From the NCBI GenBank assembly GCA_003586115.2, contig QVOM02000103.1, positions 9,779,677 to 9,843,676 of the forward strand: a stretch of 64,000 bases of DNA, in the 5' to 3' direction. Origin of the DNA: Salvator merianae. Taxonomy: Eukaryota; Chordata; Lepidosauria; Squamata; Teiidae. Position numbers and translations under genes: made by a program. Below, piece after piece: positions 22,561 through 33,620 of this stretch. Numbering within the stretch: the first letter of the stretch is position 1; every line of letters starts with the position of its first letter. The notes under the pieces were generated by a model, which did no database searches, was not told where the DNA came from, and saw only the letters and a program-made list of their open reading frames with translations.

Positions 22561-23775
22561 TTCAACACTTACTTGATAAACCTTCATTCATTTTTGATAT
22601 TTTATAAGGTTTTGATATTTTCTACAGGATTTTTCAATGGGCAGCTGTATTCCACAGGCAAAGAAATGAAAGCTCATTAACTTGTCAATCAGGCTTAGAA
22701 AAATGTATCAAGAGAACAAAGTTATAACTAGCTTTTAGCAGCTGACTTTACTTTAATTACTTTTAGTTACTTTAGTCCATTAGTAACAAAGTAGTGAGCA
22801 CTCTGCTAGCAGTTTAATCAGGCAGACAGAGCAAGTGAAGACTACAGCAAAGTTTCTGTATGGAGTGGCTGGTGTTAAGTATCTAATAGCGATGCCTATA
22901 AGGTTCCAAAAAGTTCCTAAAGCTGGTCCCATGCCTGGTCTCTGAGCCCTCATTCCACCCAATTTAACCAATGATTAAATCCTCCCAAAGCACTCTCTAT
23001 CTTGGCTCCAGATCCCAGATATTAATGCCCAGACCATCCCACTTGGTCCTATGTTCTACCCAATCCACTGGCTAACTAGGCAAAAACAACAAACAAAAGG
23101 GTAACAGAAAAGTCTCTCACCATTGAAGGCTTCTCTTCATTTAGTCTTTGTCAGGTTATAAAGGGGGAAGGAAAAAGCAGAAAAGCAGTTAGGAAAATGG
23201 AAGCTTTGGGGTCGGAGCCAAAGAGGGCACCACTACAGATCTTTGGATTTATTCATAGTACAATACATGCCCAAATATGGACAATGCCAACACTCAGATG
23301 TCATGCATGTTGGGTCTGTGGCAGAGATTCAACCTTGGGTACTTGAGTAGAGCCAAAGGTGGGCAGAAAAGGGAATTCCTCTTCCCAACTGATTTCAGTT
23401 AGAACAAAGCTTCAAAGCAGAGCAAAAGTGGTCTTCTTGAGAAGCAAGGCTTCTCTCTTCAGTTTCAGCGGGAAGAAATGAGAGGCAAGGTGGCTTGAGG
23501 TTTCAGGTAATGAGTTTCCTCAATTGCCAGATCTCAGGCTAACACCAGCTTAATGTACAAGCAAGGCAGCAGTTTCACTCAGTGCCGTGGGTGATCCAAC
23601 AATGGCAGGCACAGCTACCAGCTGACAGTCTGCAGCCTCAGCAGGGTAAGCTAGACAATCTTGCAGTGCTCTCTTCTTTAGTGAACTGAAGCAAAGTAAG
23701 GTGAGTTTCAGTGTGGTGATGTGCATCTTCAGCAGTTCAGCGTAGTAGTGAGGAGAGAAACAGGAAGACAAAGGA
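22561..23775. other. No gene seen
   Basis: No recognisable coding, RNA or repeat feature. Short frames only. Confidence 0.4.
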
Positions 23776-23784
23776 GAGAAAAAA

Positions 23785-24270
23785 GTGTTCCTACCTTATA
23801 TCCATCAGGTAACGGACCGCACAGGGAAATCACTACAGAAAAAGGGAATACACACAGTCTACAAACCGACTACAAATATTGGCCAAATGCTAAGACCAGC
23901 CAAGGACAAACTCAACCCACTTCACACTCCAGGCATCTACAGAATTCCATGTGAATGTGGGAAGGTGTACGTAGGAATGACCACCTGCACTATAGAAAAA
24001 AGAATATGTGAACATGAGAGACTTGTACACCTCATGCAAACAGACAAATCCGCAGTAGCAGAACATGCATGGTCCGAAAATCATAAAATCCTCTTTGAAA
24101 AAACAGAAAATATAGCCAGAGTCAAAGGATTCCATGAATTAGCTACCAGGGAGGCCATCGAAATAAAACAACCTCGCAATTTTAACAGAGAACAAGGACT
24201 GTCTCTCAGCCATTGGTGGAAACCTCTCTACAAAAACAAACAAAAGAAACACACAAACCAAACAAACTAG
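23785..24270 (+). CDS. GIY-YIG endonuclease domain of a Penelope-like element (partial protein)
   Basis: Open frame of 161 codons ending in a stop. It is the C-terminal part of a Penelope-like reverse transcriptase-endonuclease, which nicks target DNA to prime reverse transcription. Visible features are GIHTVYKPT and GQMLRP linker blocks (residues 21-38), GIY at 50-52, a CECGK zinc-binding-like pair (56-60), YVG at 62-64, Arg73 of the RI block, Glu123 in REAIEI (the expected catalytic Glu) and an Asn-rich RNFN block at 131-134. The frame has no internal stop although the RT part is lost, so the given Met is only the first in-frame Met and not a true start. It is not expected to be an active gene. 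Confidence 0.8.
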   Translation: MFLPYIHQVTDRTGKSLQKKGIHTVYKPTTNIGQMLRPAKDKLNPLHTPGIYRIPCECGKVYVGMTTCTIEKRICEHERLVHLMQTDKSAVAEHAWSENHKILFEKTENIARVKGFHELATREAIEIKQPRNFNREQGLSLSHWWKPLYKNKQKKHTNQTN

Positions 24271-24495
24271 GAGCTGTGAAGGATGCAGGCAATGCCCCAG
24301 CACCAGAGATTATGCAAATGAATAATCTCTGAATAATCAAGGAAGCAGTAGAAAACCACTATCAACACCTACTCCTACTAAGACCAACTCCTCATTACCT
24401 AAGATTAGCTGCCCAAAAGTTAACATCCAAGAGACATCTATAAGAAGAGTGACTAGATCCAGCACACCATCAGTTATTTTGATTCTTCCAGAAGT

Positions 24496-24545
24496 CAGAT
24501 CCTCTGAAGATGGACATCGTAGCTGTGTCCGAAAGCTTGGGTTCT
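24496..24545 (+). ncRNA. Hammerhead-ribozyme-like core in Penelope 3' segment
   Basis: CTGAAGA (24504-24510) fits the CUGANGA core. GGACA (24512-24516) and TGTCC (24526-24530) can form helix II with a 9-base loop. GAAA follows directly at 24531-24534. A short helix III is possible (A34-G35-C36 with G41-U42-U43, loop TTGG), placing a C at the cleavage position (24544). One extra base sits between the core and helix II, and no complementary helix I is visible. This is a degenerate or inactive relative of the Penelope hammerhead, not a demonstrated ribozyme. Confidence 0.4.
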
Positions 24546-24760
24546 CAGAAGAACTATAGAACAAGCCACAATAGCCCAAAAACTACTACAAATGAGATTG
24601 AAACTGGATGTGAAAGCCTACATTCTACAAGTTTCTATTCTACTTATGGGGATGCTCTTGCATTTGGGCTGTCTGAAGACAACAGTAACACTGGTACACA
24701 AGTACAGACAGCTTTTTAAAAAGATGTAATACATTTAATAAATATAAATAAAAAAAACCT

Positions 24761-27554
24761 TTTCATATGAAAAAAAAATCCAGAAATGCTCCCTTTTGGT
24801 AAACCACAAAAGTCTTTAATGTGGTGGCATATACAATCTCCAAAATTCTACTACCACTACCCACGAAGGATCCCTCCATTGCAATATACTCCTAACCTTG
24901 CTGTCCTGGAAGTTCACAACACTGAACGTAAATAGGTCTTACTTTTAAGGAGATGTTGTGCATATTGCACTATCAGTTACATTTTATTTGTAGTTGTTGA
25001 TTTGTTTAAAAAAATTAAAATTAGAAAACGGAACTGCCATGCAATCATTGTTTGCCTCTATGACAGAGGTGAGTTCTGCACAGCTTGAAGGGGCCACACC
25101 AAAAGAGGCCCTAGAGTGCAGTGACCCTCTTTTTCCATGCACTGGGATCCTACCTGTTCCTGGAAATATAATCCAATTCTGAGATTGCTTCTCCTGCAGA
25201 CTAGTAAAAACCACTCTGTGAAAGGCAGCACAGACCTGATTCACACCAGCAGTGACTGGATGGCCACTGGACTGATCTGCCTGCCTGGACCCTGGAAGTG
25301 GGCCATTTTCAATACTTCACACCATGTCCCATGAAGTAGCCTTCAACCAAGAGAATATTTGTTCACCAGCATCCAAGTTTGCACAGACCAGTATTATGCA
25401 ACCATGAGACTAGCCTTCTCCCTTGTTCTGGCTCAAGAAAGCACTTTGGCCCAGAAGTGGTCCTCTCGGCATATATCAACGATGCATGCCGATCTTGCCA
25501 GTGAAGCAAAACTTCAAAATAAATTCTGTATACCTATTCCAGACAAAATTAAGTAAAATATTAGTGGGACATATATGGAAAAAAGAGAAATAATAAATTC
25601 AGGATTTTTGATCTGATGTTTTTATTTTACTGTGTGTGAATTTTTGACATCATAAATGTCTCGACTTCTCTTATCCTTGGTATTTGAAGAAAGAACCACA
25701 AACCCTTGTATTTCCCTTGTTCAAAGCTTGTTCCTTAAATCTTTAGCTAGTGGAATCTCTGTTGAAAGCACTGAATAAAGAGTGGTGTAAAGTGGATTAT
25801 TTTTGAAGTTTTTCTAATCATAGTTAATGATAGTATGAGATCCAATTTTATATATTCCTCACCTCTGGGAGCCACATATAAATGCAGTAGAGCATTAGTT
25901 CCTTTAAAGTCTGATTAACTAAATGTTCTAGAGATTGTTACTGGCCCTACATATAAATGAATACATATGGACCTTTACCTCATAACTTACTAAATAGACC
26001 TTAACCAAACAAACGAGTCGTAGAAGAAGGATTAAAGACAGGTTGTGGAATTGTTACTGGCTTGATCCATGATCTGCTACTACTAAAAAAGAAAAGAAAA
26101 AGAAAAAAAAAAGTGCAATATTTACTTGCTTCAGGCTGTTTCAGACCACCAAAGAGAATTCAACTTGTGAAAATGAGAATTGGATTTTTTAAAATAAACT
26201 GAAACCCTTCTGAATCCTTAAGATACCTAAGGTATCAAATTAATAAGTATATGCAAGTAACCTTTTTTCCAATTAGCTTGTTTTTAAACAAACACAAATC
26301 TTAGTTTAAACATTTTAGTGAGATGGGGTACTAAAACATCAAAGCCTGTGCTGTTTCACCTAAACAATTTAGGGGAAATTTCTTTGTTTTTCTAAGTTGA
26401 GTTAAAGTTGAAAGAAGCATTAAATTCTAAGATTCAATTAATTGTTTTTAAGCAGAGCCAGGCTGTTGCAACAATCAATGCCAACACATTATTAATGTTA
26501 CATGCAGGACTCATACCTTTCTTTCCCTTTTTGACCCACATATAAATACTTGCAACAGCATGTCACACGTGACAACAAGGAACTTCTCACTAAGAAAAAC
26601 ACACAGCAACAGGATACATCGTGCAACACAGTAGTAGCGTTTCCAACACACTTTATTTAAGGTTGGACAGTAACTCACACAAGTTTGTCATATGCCACAT
26701 ATTATGTATAAATACACATAATAACACATTATACTTTAAAAACATGCAAGTCACCTTCTCCTATTCAGATTCTGTTGCTGCAGCCACCTCCTTCAACTGA
26801 TGGCCATTTTTTTTTTTCTCTTTCAGGGCAAGTTCTATTGCAGAAGCTTCAGTGTGCTAAAGAGATAAGTATTGAAATACCTCCTGCTTGTCCTGTCTTG
26901 ACCATAAGTAAGCATAGCACACACATTCACCTTGACCTAGACCAGCAGAAAGTATAAACTTACCTAAGAGATAGTAAAGGCAAGGGCAGGAACCGCACTG
27001 GGCTGCTGGCATTGCAGAGAGGTTTACCAGAAGGCCACGCCCCCTGTGAAAATACCATGTCTGCATGGGATGTGCCATTGGAGTAGGCCCCGGCAAGAAA
27101 ATGGCACCAGAGCCTGTCCCAACAGGATATCACTTTGAAGCCATGTCTAAAGTGTTCCACAGCGGTAGGCTAAACCAGCCGCTTGTGTGCAGACAGCAAC
27201 AAGTGGCTGGGCCAGTCTACTGGGTGGGTGGAGCATTATGCCATTTCTCTGGCCTTCTGGAAGTAGTCCCAGAAGCACACCACTTCTAGGTGCTTGGCTA
27301 AAACAGCCCTGGCTGGTCCACTGCAATGTGAAATGTCCTTGTCCCACAACACCAGCCATCCATCTGATCAAGAAACCCAGCCCATAACCAGCCCAAAACA
27401 ATGCACGTATGCACAGCTTGTCAGAGACTGGTTTTCCAACAGAACATCCTTTCTCAGTGAAGCAGGGACTGGGACCAGAGAAAGTCTAAAAGATTGTGCA
27501 GCTTGAGGCAAAATGATACCCTTCCATTCAATACACTGAAACTGACTGGAATTA
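24761..27554. other. No gene seen; A-rich run at 26090-26112
   Basis: AT-rich, mostly single-copy-looking sequence. A simple A/G run lies at 26090-26112 and a T-run at about 26809. GC-richer text at 27000-27480 with ORFs on both strands may be an old DNA-transposon remnant, but no terminal repeats could be matched. Confidence 0.4.
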
Positions 27555-27615
27555 CAGATTTATTATTTTTGTTTATTTAGAGAATTTATATACTGCACTA
27601 TACCTCAATCTTAGG
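27555..27615 (-). mobile_element. L2 tail scrap (minus)
   Basis: TTTATTTAGAGAATTTATATACTGC on the plus strand is the inverted 3' tail typical of L2 copies. It faces the plus-strand L2 tail at 27690-27995. Confidence 0.5.
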
Positions 27616-27689
27616 GAGTTAATAAGTATTAATAAGTATTAACTTATTGTGTTTGTACCACAGAAATCGTTGTACCACCACTTTCAATA

Positions 27690-27995
27690 ACTAGAAGTGT
27701 GGGTACCCAGGATAGGGCCTTTTCAGTGGCAGCTCCCAGACTGGGGAACACTCTCCCCTCCCCCCAGAGGCGTGCAGGCACCTTCACTTTACATGTCTAA
27801 GAGAGCAATGAAGACACACCTCTTTACCCTTGTTTTTGGCTAAAGTAACAGTTTCCCTCCCCAATTTCAGGTACTGCTATTGCTTTCAGTGTGTGCCATT
27901 TATATTCTGGTTTTTTAAAAAAAAATTGTTGTGACCTGCCCTGAGACCTTTGGGTATAGGATGGGATAAAAGTGCAAATAAACAAATAAATATTA
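27690..27995 (+). mobile_element. L2 LINE 3' end (plus)
   Basis: It contains GGGCCTTTTCAGTGGCAGC followed by CCCAGACTGGGGAACACTCTCC-type text, the conserved end of L2 ORF2, which matches the end of the L2 at 33175-33230. After the coding end it has GTGACCTGCCCTGAGACCTT and a (AAATAAACAAATAAATA) tail. The copy is truncated to the last 300 bases. Confidence 0.85.
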
Positions 27996-28189
27996 AAACA
28001 AGAATAAGAATAACACAACATAAACTTGCTATCATGGAGAATATTTGTAGGTCAGTGTTGAAGTGCTCCATCATGGAAGGTTCTCCAAGCTTTACCAACC
28101 AAAAAAGAAAGCTTGAGGAAGCTACCTAACCTGGTGGCAAAATGTCTGCATAGAAAAAGATAAAGCTCACACAACCTTCTAAAACAGAA

Positions 28190-28484
28190 CAATATTAATT
28201 ACTAAAAGCTAGGTTAAATAAATAAAATATATTCATTATTAAAAGGTTAGGGCACCAAAATATTAGATATACTAATTACTAAAAGCTAAGTTAGACAGAT
28301 AAATTTTCAGAAGGTGCGAGAAACTACCAAGGCTGCCTGGCATATCTCTGTGAGGAGATTATTCCAAAACCTGAGTACCATAACTGAGAAAGTTTTTCCC
28401 TTGGGTCTTTGGCCCTCCAACCTCTCCACATAATGAAATCTCCAGGAGAGTCTCACCAGACCGTTCTATGATCAGCGTAACTGT
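28190..28484 (-). mobile_element. L2 LINE 3' fragment (minus), left half
   Basis: The AAATAAATAAAATATATT region begins the inverted tail. The body (GAGATTATTCCAAAACCTG, then the TGAGAAAGTTTTTCCC type) resembles the minus-strand L2 at 35640-36190. It continues beyond the MITE at 28485-29061 and resumes at 29062 to about 29110. Confidence 0.6.
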
Positions 28485-29061
28485 GGGCCTGTTCGCACTG
28501 AGCTCCGTAGACCGTTCCCAGTAGCTGGCTTCGGACCGGAGAGGTTGGAGAACGCTGGCTGCCATTCGCACTCCCAGCCAGAGGAACGGACCCGAAGCCG
28601 ACCAGCAGAGGGAACAGTGCGGATGGCATCCGCTAGTTAGGTACTGCACTCCATACCATCGAGCTCCGCTTCGTACCCAGAGGGCTCCTTACGGAGCCTG
28701 CTTCGTAATGGCAGCTAGGCTGCCATGTCCAAAGGGCTATCCCGGGCACGAAGCACCGGACCGGGGTATGAAGTACCGGACCAGGGTATGAAGCACTGGA
28801 TCACACATGCACAGCCGCGCCAGCCTCGCCCCACCGCCATTTCAAACGCGGACAGGAATGCGAAAGCACCTACCCCGATCTCCACTCCATCGCGCAAGTC
28901 GGAATGAAGACAAGCTTTTACTTGTCTGGCCTTAACCAGGATCAGGTACGAATCGGGTATGATGTGGTTCGGATCAGGTGAGGCGCGCGCCCGCGGCAGT
29001 GCGAAGCCTCCGTTCCAGCGAATGGACAAGAACGGACTACCGCTGTAGTGCGAACAGGCCT
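28485..29061. mobile_element. Harbinger-like MITE, subfamily 1 copy 1
   Basis: Terminal inverted repeats GGGCCTGTTCGCACT (left) and AGTGCGAACAGGCC(T) (right) are flanked by the same three bases, TGT, at 28482-28484 and 29062-29064. Three-base duplications and GGGCC ends fit the PIF/Harbinger superfamily. It aligns along its length with 41962-42517: GGACCGGAGAG, GCAGCCGCGCCAGCC, GCCATTTCAA, AGACAAG...CTTGTCT and CCCGCGGCAGTGCGAA. The interior is CpG-rich. There is no transposase, so it depends on an autonomous partner. It splits an L2 copy. Confidence 0.8.
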
Positions 29062-29110
29062 TGTGTATCTTCTAGCACACCTGAGGAGAGCCATTTAGAT
29101 CAGTGACTGG

Positions 29111-30316
29111 GGGGTGGGGGGCGGAGCTCATAGATCAGGAGCTGCAGTAGCTGCCCCCGCTCCATACCTCAGACAAAAAGTTGGAATTATAAATCCCCAG
29201 AAGGAATATCATCATTGCACTTCCAAGGATGCAAAGGCATGCAACTATGGCCATTTATGCACTATGTGGGCAGTTCTGGTCCATGTAACATTGAGACAGT
29301 GAATGAAGGCCATGCTGGGGTGAGCTCAGCCGAGACAGTGTGCTAAAAAAGCCCCCCCCTACTGTATTCCAGACTATGGCCAGGCTGTGTGCACAGCCCT
29401 TGCAGTCCAGAATACAAAGCCTGCTTCAGTTAAAGAGGTTCACCACAGTATCAGGATAGAGAACCAAAATGGCTCCTTTCCTGATCTGTCGCTTCATCCA
29501 ATGTGGACAACTTGTAATAGGAGGGGGCTTGATCTGCTCTCAGTTCTTCACTAGTATGGGGAAGGGAGTCCCCTAGACCCCTTCCTATTCTAGACTTCAA
29601 ATATATGCAGAAAGAGCTCGCACTATTCCTAATAATAATATCTGTGTTTTTGTTTTATGATCAAGTAAAAACTGGAACTTGGAAATTTGAAAACATTTTA
29701 GTCAATAAACTAAAATCTTAAATGATGTACCTGTATCTCCCACAATTGGAGTTTTAAAGTATTTTAGATAACAAAATGTTTATTGATTCAGACTCCCTAT
29801 GATTCAATGAGGATGTGTGTATATATGCCCTCACTGAATGTTAGGGATCCTGTATTTTATATAAAAAATTTCTGAAACTGATGTCAGATGATACCCCTTA
29901 TAAGGTCATTTCAACAAGCCTTATCTTCTATCAGTAGGAAATAACGGCTCAAGTTTTTTGTTTAGGTGTGATGATGATATGACGCTTGAAATCTACAGAG
30001 TCCCCAGATGTCATAGGGAAGTTTTGACTATTTGAAAGAAAGTCCAGGTTCCCCCCAAAGAGGCCATGCAGATTTCCAATGCCAACACAACATTGGATCA
30101 GACTTCTGGGAACTTGATGCTTCTTTTGTTTTATTTCCCAGATGTTCTATCCGATACTTAGTACAAACTGTGCTAGACAGTGGTTGTGGCACTGTACCAA
30201 TGTTTTTAAGAAAGTGTTGGAAGTTCCAGACATTTTTAAAAGTGTAGTTTCTGAGGAAAGGGCTGGGAGAGGCCCGACACTGCAGGATGCTGGAGTGATG
30301 TCACTGTTGATACCAT
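29111..30316. other. No gene; G-run at 29107-29125
   Basis: GGGGGGTGGGGGGCGG occurs at the left edge. The remainder has no supported feature. Confidence 0.4.
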
Positions 30317-30771
30317 GGGCCTGTTCACACTTCAGTGCTAGTGAGCAATCAGACACTCACTAGCACAGTGTATCCGCATTTTGCAGAGGCCCCAGCGATC
30401 AGGAGCATCTGCAGACACATCTGATCACTACTAGCTGTGGACAACAAAATTGTTGTCAACAGGTGTACTGGGAATAGCTGGACTCTCCTGGGATTTGCAC
30501 CCACTTCCAGGTGCAGACACTTCAGGCTGCAGTGCAGTGCAGCACAGCTGAGTAGTCGCATGCTGTGTCCCTGGTTCCCATGGCAGCAGCTGGATGTTTC
30601 TGTGGCTGCTATCATGGCGGGCAGCCAGGCATTTACATTGCGAATGCTGGAAGCCTGTTTCCGGATTGTTCCAGCCCTTGCAATGCGGATGGCCACTGCA
30701 GCCACAGGGACTGTTCCATCTTGGAATGATTCAGATTCAACCATTCCACTGTGGAAAGTGCGAAAAGGCCC
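30317..30771. mobile_element. Harbinger-like MITE, subfamily 2 (copy B1)
   Basis: It starts with GGGCCTGTTCACACTT and ends with AAGTGCGAAAAGGCCC. Flanking triplets are CAT and CAA, a partial target duplication. The interior contains a central palindrome (GACAACAAAATTGTTGTC) and a block with GCGAATGCTGGAAGCCTGTT that matches the copy at 40343-41026. The frames on both strands here (133-153 codons) overlap the repeat and show no domain. Confidence 0.75.
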
Positions 30772-31045
30772 CAAGTCTAGTAAGTCCCTTAGGCTGCATC
30801 CAGATTGCAACTGGAAGTGGTGGGTGGCAGGAGATTGAATGTGAATGCAAAGGCAAAATCAGTGGCAGACAAATGCAATTCACCTCACTACTGTCCCTGC
30901 TGACTACTGTGAGTGGAGCCTCACCTCACAGCAGCAATATTTGTGCCTGGGCCCACAGCAGTGGACCAGAAATACAGCCAGAAGTTGGTCAATTTTAGTC
31001 CTCCATGGAAAGGGTCTGGGTGGAAAATGTGTCCTCTGAGTCAAT
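30772..31045. other. No gene seen
   Basis: Spacer between two MITEs. The phrase TTAGGCTGCATCCAGA at about 30788 recurs in similar form at 31479 (TTAGGCTGCTTCTGGA), so a further diverged element may underlie this stretch. Confidence 0.4.
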
Positions 31046-31403
31046 GGGCCTTTTTGCACTTTTTGCACTTTTCCATTCTAAGGTGGTACTGACCTCATAG
31101 TGTAAAAGCCATTTGCACTCTGAAGCCTGGAACATGCATGCTACATGCTACCAACATTTGCAGTACAAATGCTGGTGGCCTGCACCATGACAGCCACAAC
31201 TGTACCACACCTCTCTCCATTCACACCCAGAAGAGGATATGAACACAGAGTAGTGGGAGCAGTCCACCTGCTCCTCGTACAGCTGTGGAGCACGATTTTG
31301 TGCTCCACAGCAAGTAGCAATCAGGAGCAGCTGTAGTCTGCTTCTGATTGCAAAGGTCTCTGTGTAGTGCGGATACTTGCTAGCATAAAGTGTGAAAAGG
31401 CCC
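31046..31403. mobile_element. Harbinger-like MITE, subfamily 2 (inverted copy B2)
   Basis: Ends are GGGCCTTTTTGCACTTT and AAGTGTGAAAAGGCCC. Its reverse complement aligns with the copy at 40343-41026 through GAGCACAA(A/G)ATCGTG(C/T)TCCACAGCTG, so it is oriented opposite to its neighbour at 30317. The central palindrome is TGGAGCAC...GTGCTCCA. Flanking triplets do not match well (AAT and TTT). Confidence 0.7.
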
Positions 31404-31649
31404 TTTCTGTTCCCCATGAACATCCACATGGTGAATGAGGAAGTGACTCAATCTCCACAACTGCCCAGAGAGGGCACTTAGGCTGCTTCTGGACTGGCCG
31501 CGGGGGCTTAGAAGCCAATTAGAGGCTGATGAATTTGGATGCCATGCTCCAGAATGCCCCCAGCACACACAAAATGCCCCTGTGGATAAAGCATTATTTT
31601 ACATTCATGTAAGACAGCAAAAATTAAATACATAAAACGTAAACTGTGC
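31404..31649. other. No gene seen
   Basis: Short spacer before the L2 copy. See the note on the TTAGGCTGCTTCTGGA phrase at about 31479. Confidence 0.4.
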
Positions 31650-33425
31650 ATACACATGCTCATGCATTGCTTACATTGTTGCCATGTAGCATCTGCTGTA
31701 ACAAATTTGCAGGACACTTTGAGGGCAAAGTCATTCAAATCCATAGAGGACTGGATGCCACAATTGAAAATGGCACAAAAGAAGCATCCAGAGAACCATC
31801 TGGTCCAGGTTTTTTTCAATCATTGAGGCCTGAGGATGTGAAAAAGCTGTTTGCTTGCGTTCAATCTCATGCTCTCTGGTCCCTTGCCCTTCTTGGCTGA
31901 TAAAAGTTAGCTGACAGAGTATGACTGGGTGGATGCCTCTTTGAGAAATGGGGTACTGCTGGCTCTTAAAGAGGCAATGGTGTGCCCGGTCCTCAAGAGG
32001 CCCTCTCTGGATCCAGATGAGCTAAACAACCACCACCCAGTGGCCAATATATCCTTTCTGGGCAGGGTACTGGAGAAGATTTTTGCAAGCATGCTTGGAG
32101 GAAGCTGATTATCTAGACCCATTTCAATCTGGCTTCAGGCCCAGTTATGACACTGAAACAGCCTTGCTCACTCATGTTGATGACCTTTTCTGGGAGAAAG
32201 ACAGAGGAAGTGTCACTCTGTTGGTTCTCATGGATCTCTCAATGGCTTTTGATACGGTTGATGACGATATCCTTCTGGAAAGGCTACAAAGTTTGGGAGC
32301 TGAAGGCACCACACTATGATGTGTCCATTCCTATCCCCAAGGCCAATACCAGAGCGTAGCTGTGGGAGATTTCTGCTCGATGCCTGGGAACACACTTGTA
32401 GAGTCCGTCAGGGTTCGATCTTATCTCCCAGGCTCTTTAAACATCTACATGAAACCACTTGGTAGAGGTCATCAGGAGTTCTGAAGTCAGGTGTCATCAA
32501 TACACAGATGATACCCAGTTCTATCTCTCCATGCCATCTGAATCAGAAGAGGCAGTCAAAGTGCTTGACAGGTGCTTGAAGGTAGTAATGGGCTAGGTGG
32601 GGGGAGACAATAAATTGAAAATGAATTCAGACAAGATGGAGGTTCTGTGTTTTACAGGGTCTATGTCCATGAAGAAGGGAGACATCCTGTCCTTGATGGG
32701 GTATATTTACTCTGGAAAGGACAGGTGTGTAATTTGGGGGTGCTCTTGGACACTTGAAATTCATGTGGAGGTGTTGGCCAGAAGAGCCTATTTCTAGCTA
32801 TGGCTGGTTTACCAGCTATGGCCACTTTTAGACAAAGACAGTCTGGTCACAGCGATCCATGGACTGGTAACTTCCAGATTGAACTATTGCTATGCACTGC
32901 CCCTGAAGATGATTCGAAAACTGCAGCTGGTGCAGAATGCTGCGACTAGACTGCTAACTGGCACGGCTGGCCAGATGCACATCACACGGCTCCTAAAACA
33001 ACTGCACTGGCTGCCCGTTTGCTACCAGGCTCAGTTCAAGATATTAATGTTAACTTATAAGGCCCTAATCTGCTTGGGCCCCAAATATCTAATGGCGTGC
33101 CTCTTCCCATACAACCTAAGATCTGCTAGTGAGGTCCTCTTGGCAGTGCCACCCAAGGGAGTCAGATGCATGGGAGGGCCTTCTCAGTGATAGCCCCCAG
33201 ACTATGGAATAGTCTCCCCTCTGAAATGCATCAGGTACCCTCATTATACATATTCAGATGTTGGGGAAGATGCACCTGGCCTTTGGCCAAGGGAACAGCA
33301 TGTCCCCCAATGCAGGCATTGTCATTGTTTTAGCTAACTTGTTTTATCTGCTTCATACTTATTTTTTTGTAACCTGCCCTGACACCTTCAGGTATCGGGC
33401 AAGATCGAAATACAAATAAATAAAT
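31650..33425 (+). mobile_element. L2 LINE, 3' half with reverse transcriptase (plus)
   Basis: Longest L2 copy in the window. In order it shows GKVIQIHRGLDATIE (about 31725-31770), the finger motif FQSGFRPSYDTETALLTHVD (about 32120-32180), the catalytic block A (LMDLSMAFDTVDDDIL at about 32230-32275), the catalytic YTDDTQFYLS box (32501 onward), then LQLVQNAATRLLTGT and LKQLHWLPVCYQAQFKIL (about 32905-33040), the C-terminal CCC...ACTATGGAATAG block and an AAATAAATAAATA tail at 33408-33425. It is 5'-truncated and broken by stops and frameshifts. The family encodes an endonuclease plus RT for target-primed integration. Only the RT part remains here. Confidence 0.9.
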
Positions 33426-33519
33426 ACGGCATTTTCTGCTAATGCTCAGTGCAGAGATTTGAAAATAACTGTAATCTTGGGTTTTTTATCCTTGATTTTG
33501 ATAACGTTTTCATAAAAGT

Positions 33520-33620
33520 GATGGTGTTAGCTTCTTTTACTTTCAATGTTCTGTAAACCATTTTGAGATTATATTTTTAATGGGAAGAGGTATATAAATA
33601 TTTTAAATAAATAAATAATA
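33520..33620 (+). mobile_element. Second L2-type tail (plus)
   Basis: GTAAACCATTTTGAGATTAT followed by GGTATATAAATA and AAATAAATAAATAA is a second, separate L2-type 3' end. Confidence 0.6.

Larger units (their letters stand above)
23776..24760 (+). mobile_element. Penelope-like retroelement, 3' portion
   Basis: It comprises the GIY-YIG endonuclease coding region (23785-24270) plus a 3' segment that ends in AATAAATATAAATAAA-type sequence near 24735-24755. The reverse transcriptase is missing, so this is a 5'-truncated copy. The 3' segment contains the phrase CTGAAGA ... GTCCGAAAGC at 24504-24536. Such phrases occur in tails of vertebrate Penelope-like elements, for which hammerhead ribozyme motifs are known. 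The left boundary is set where recognisable homology begins. Confidence 0.85.
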
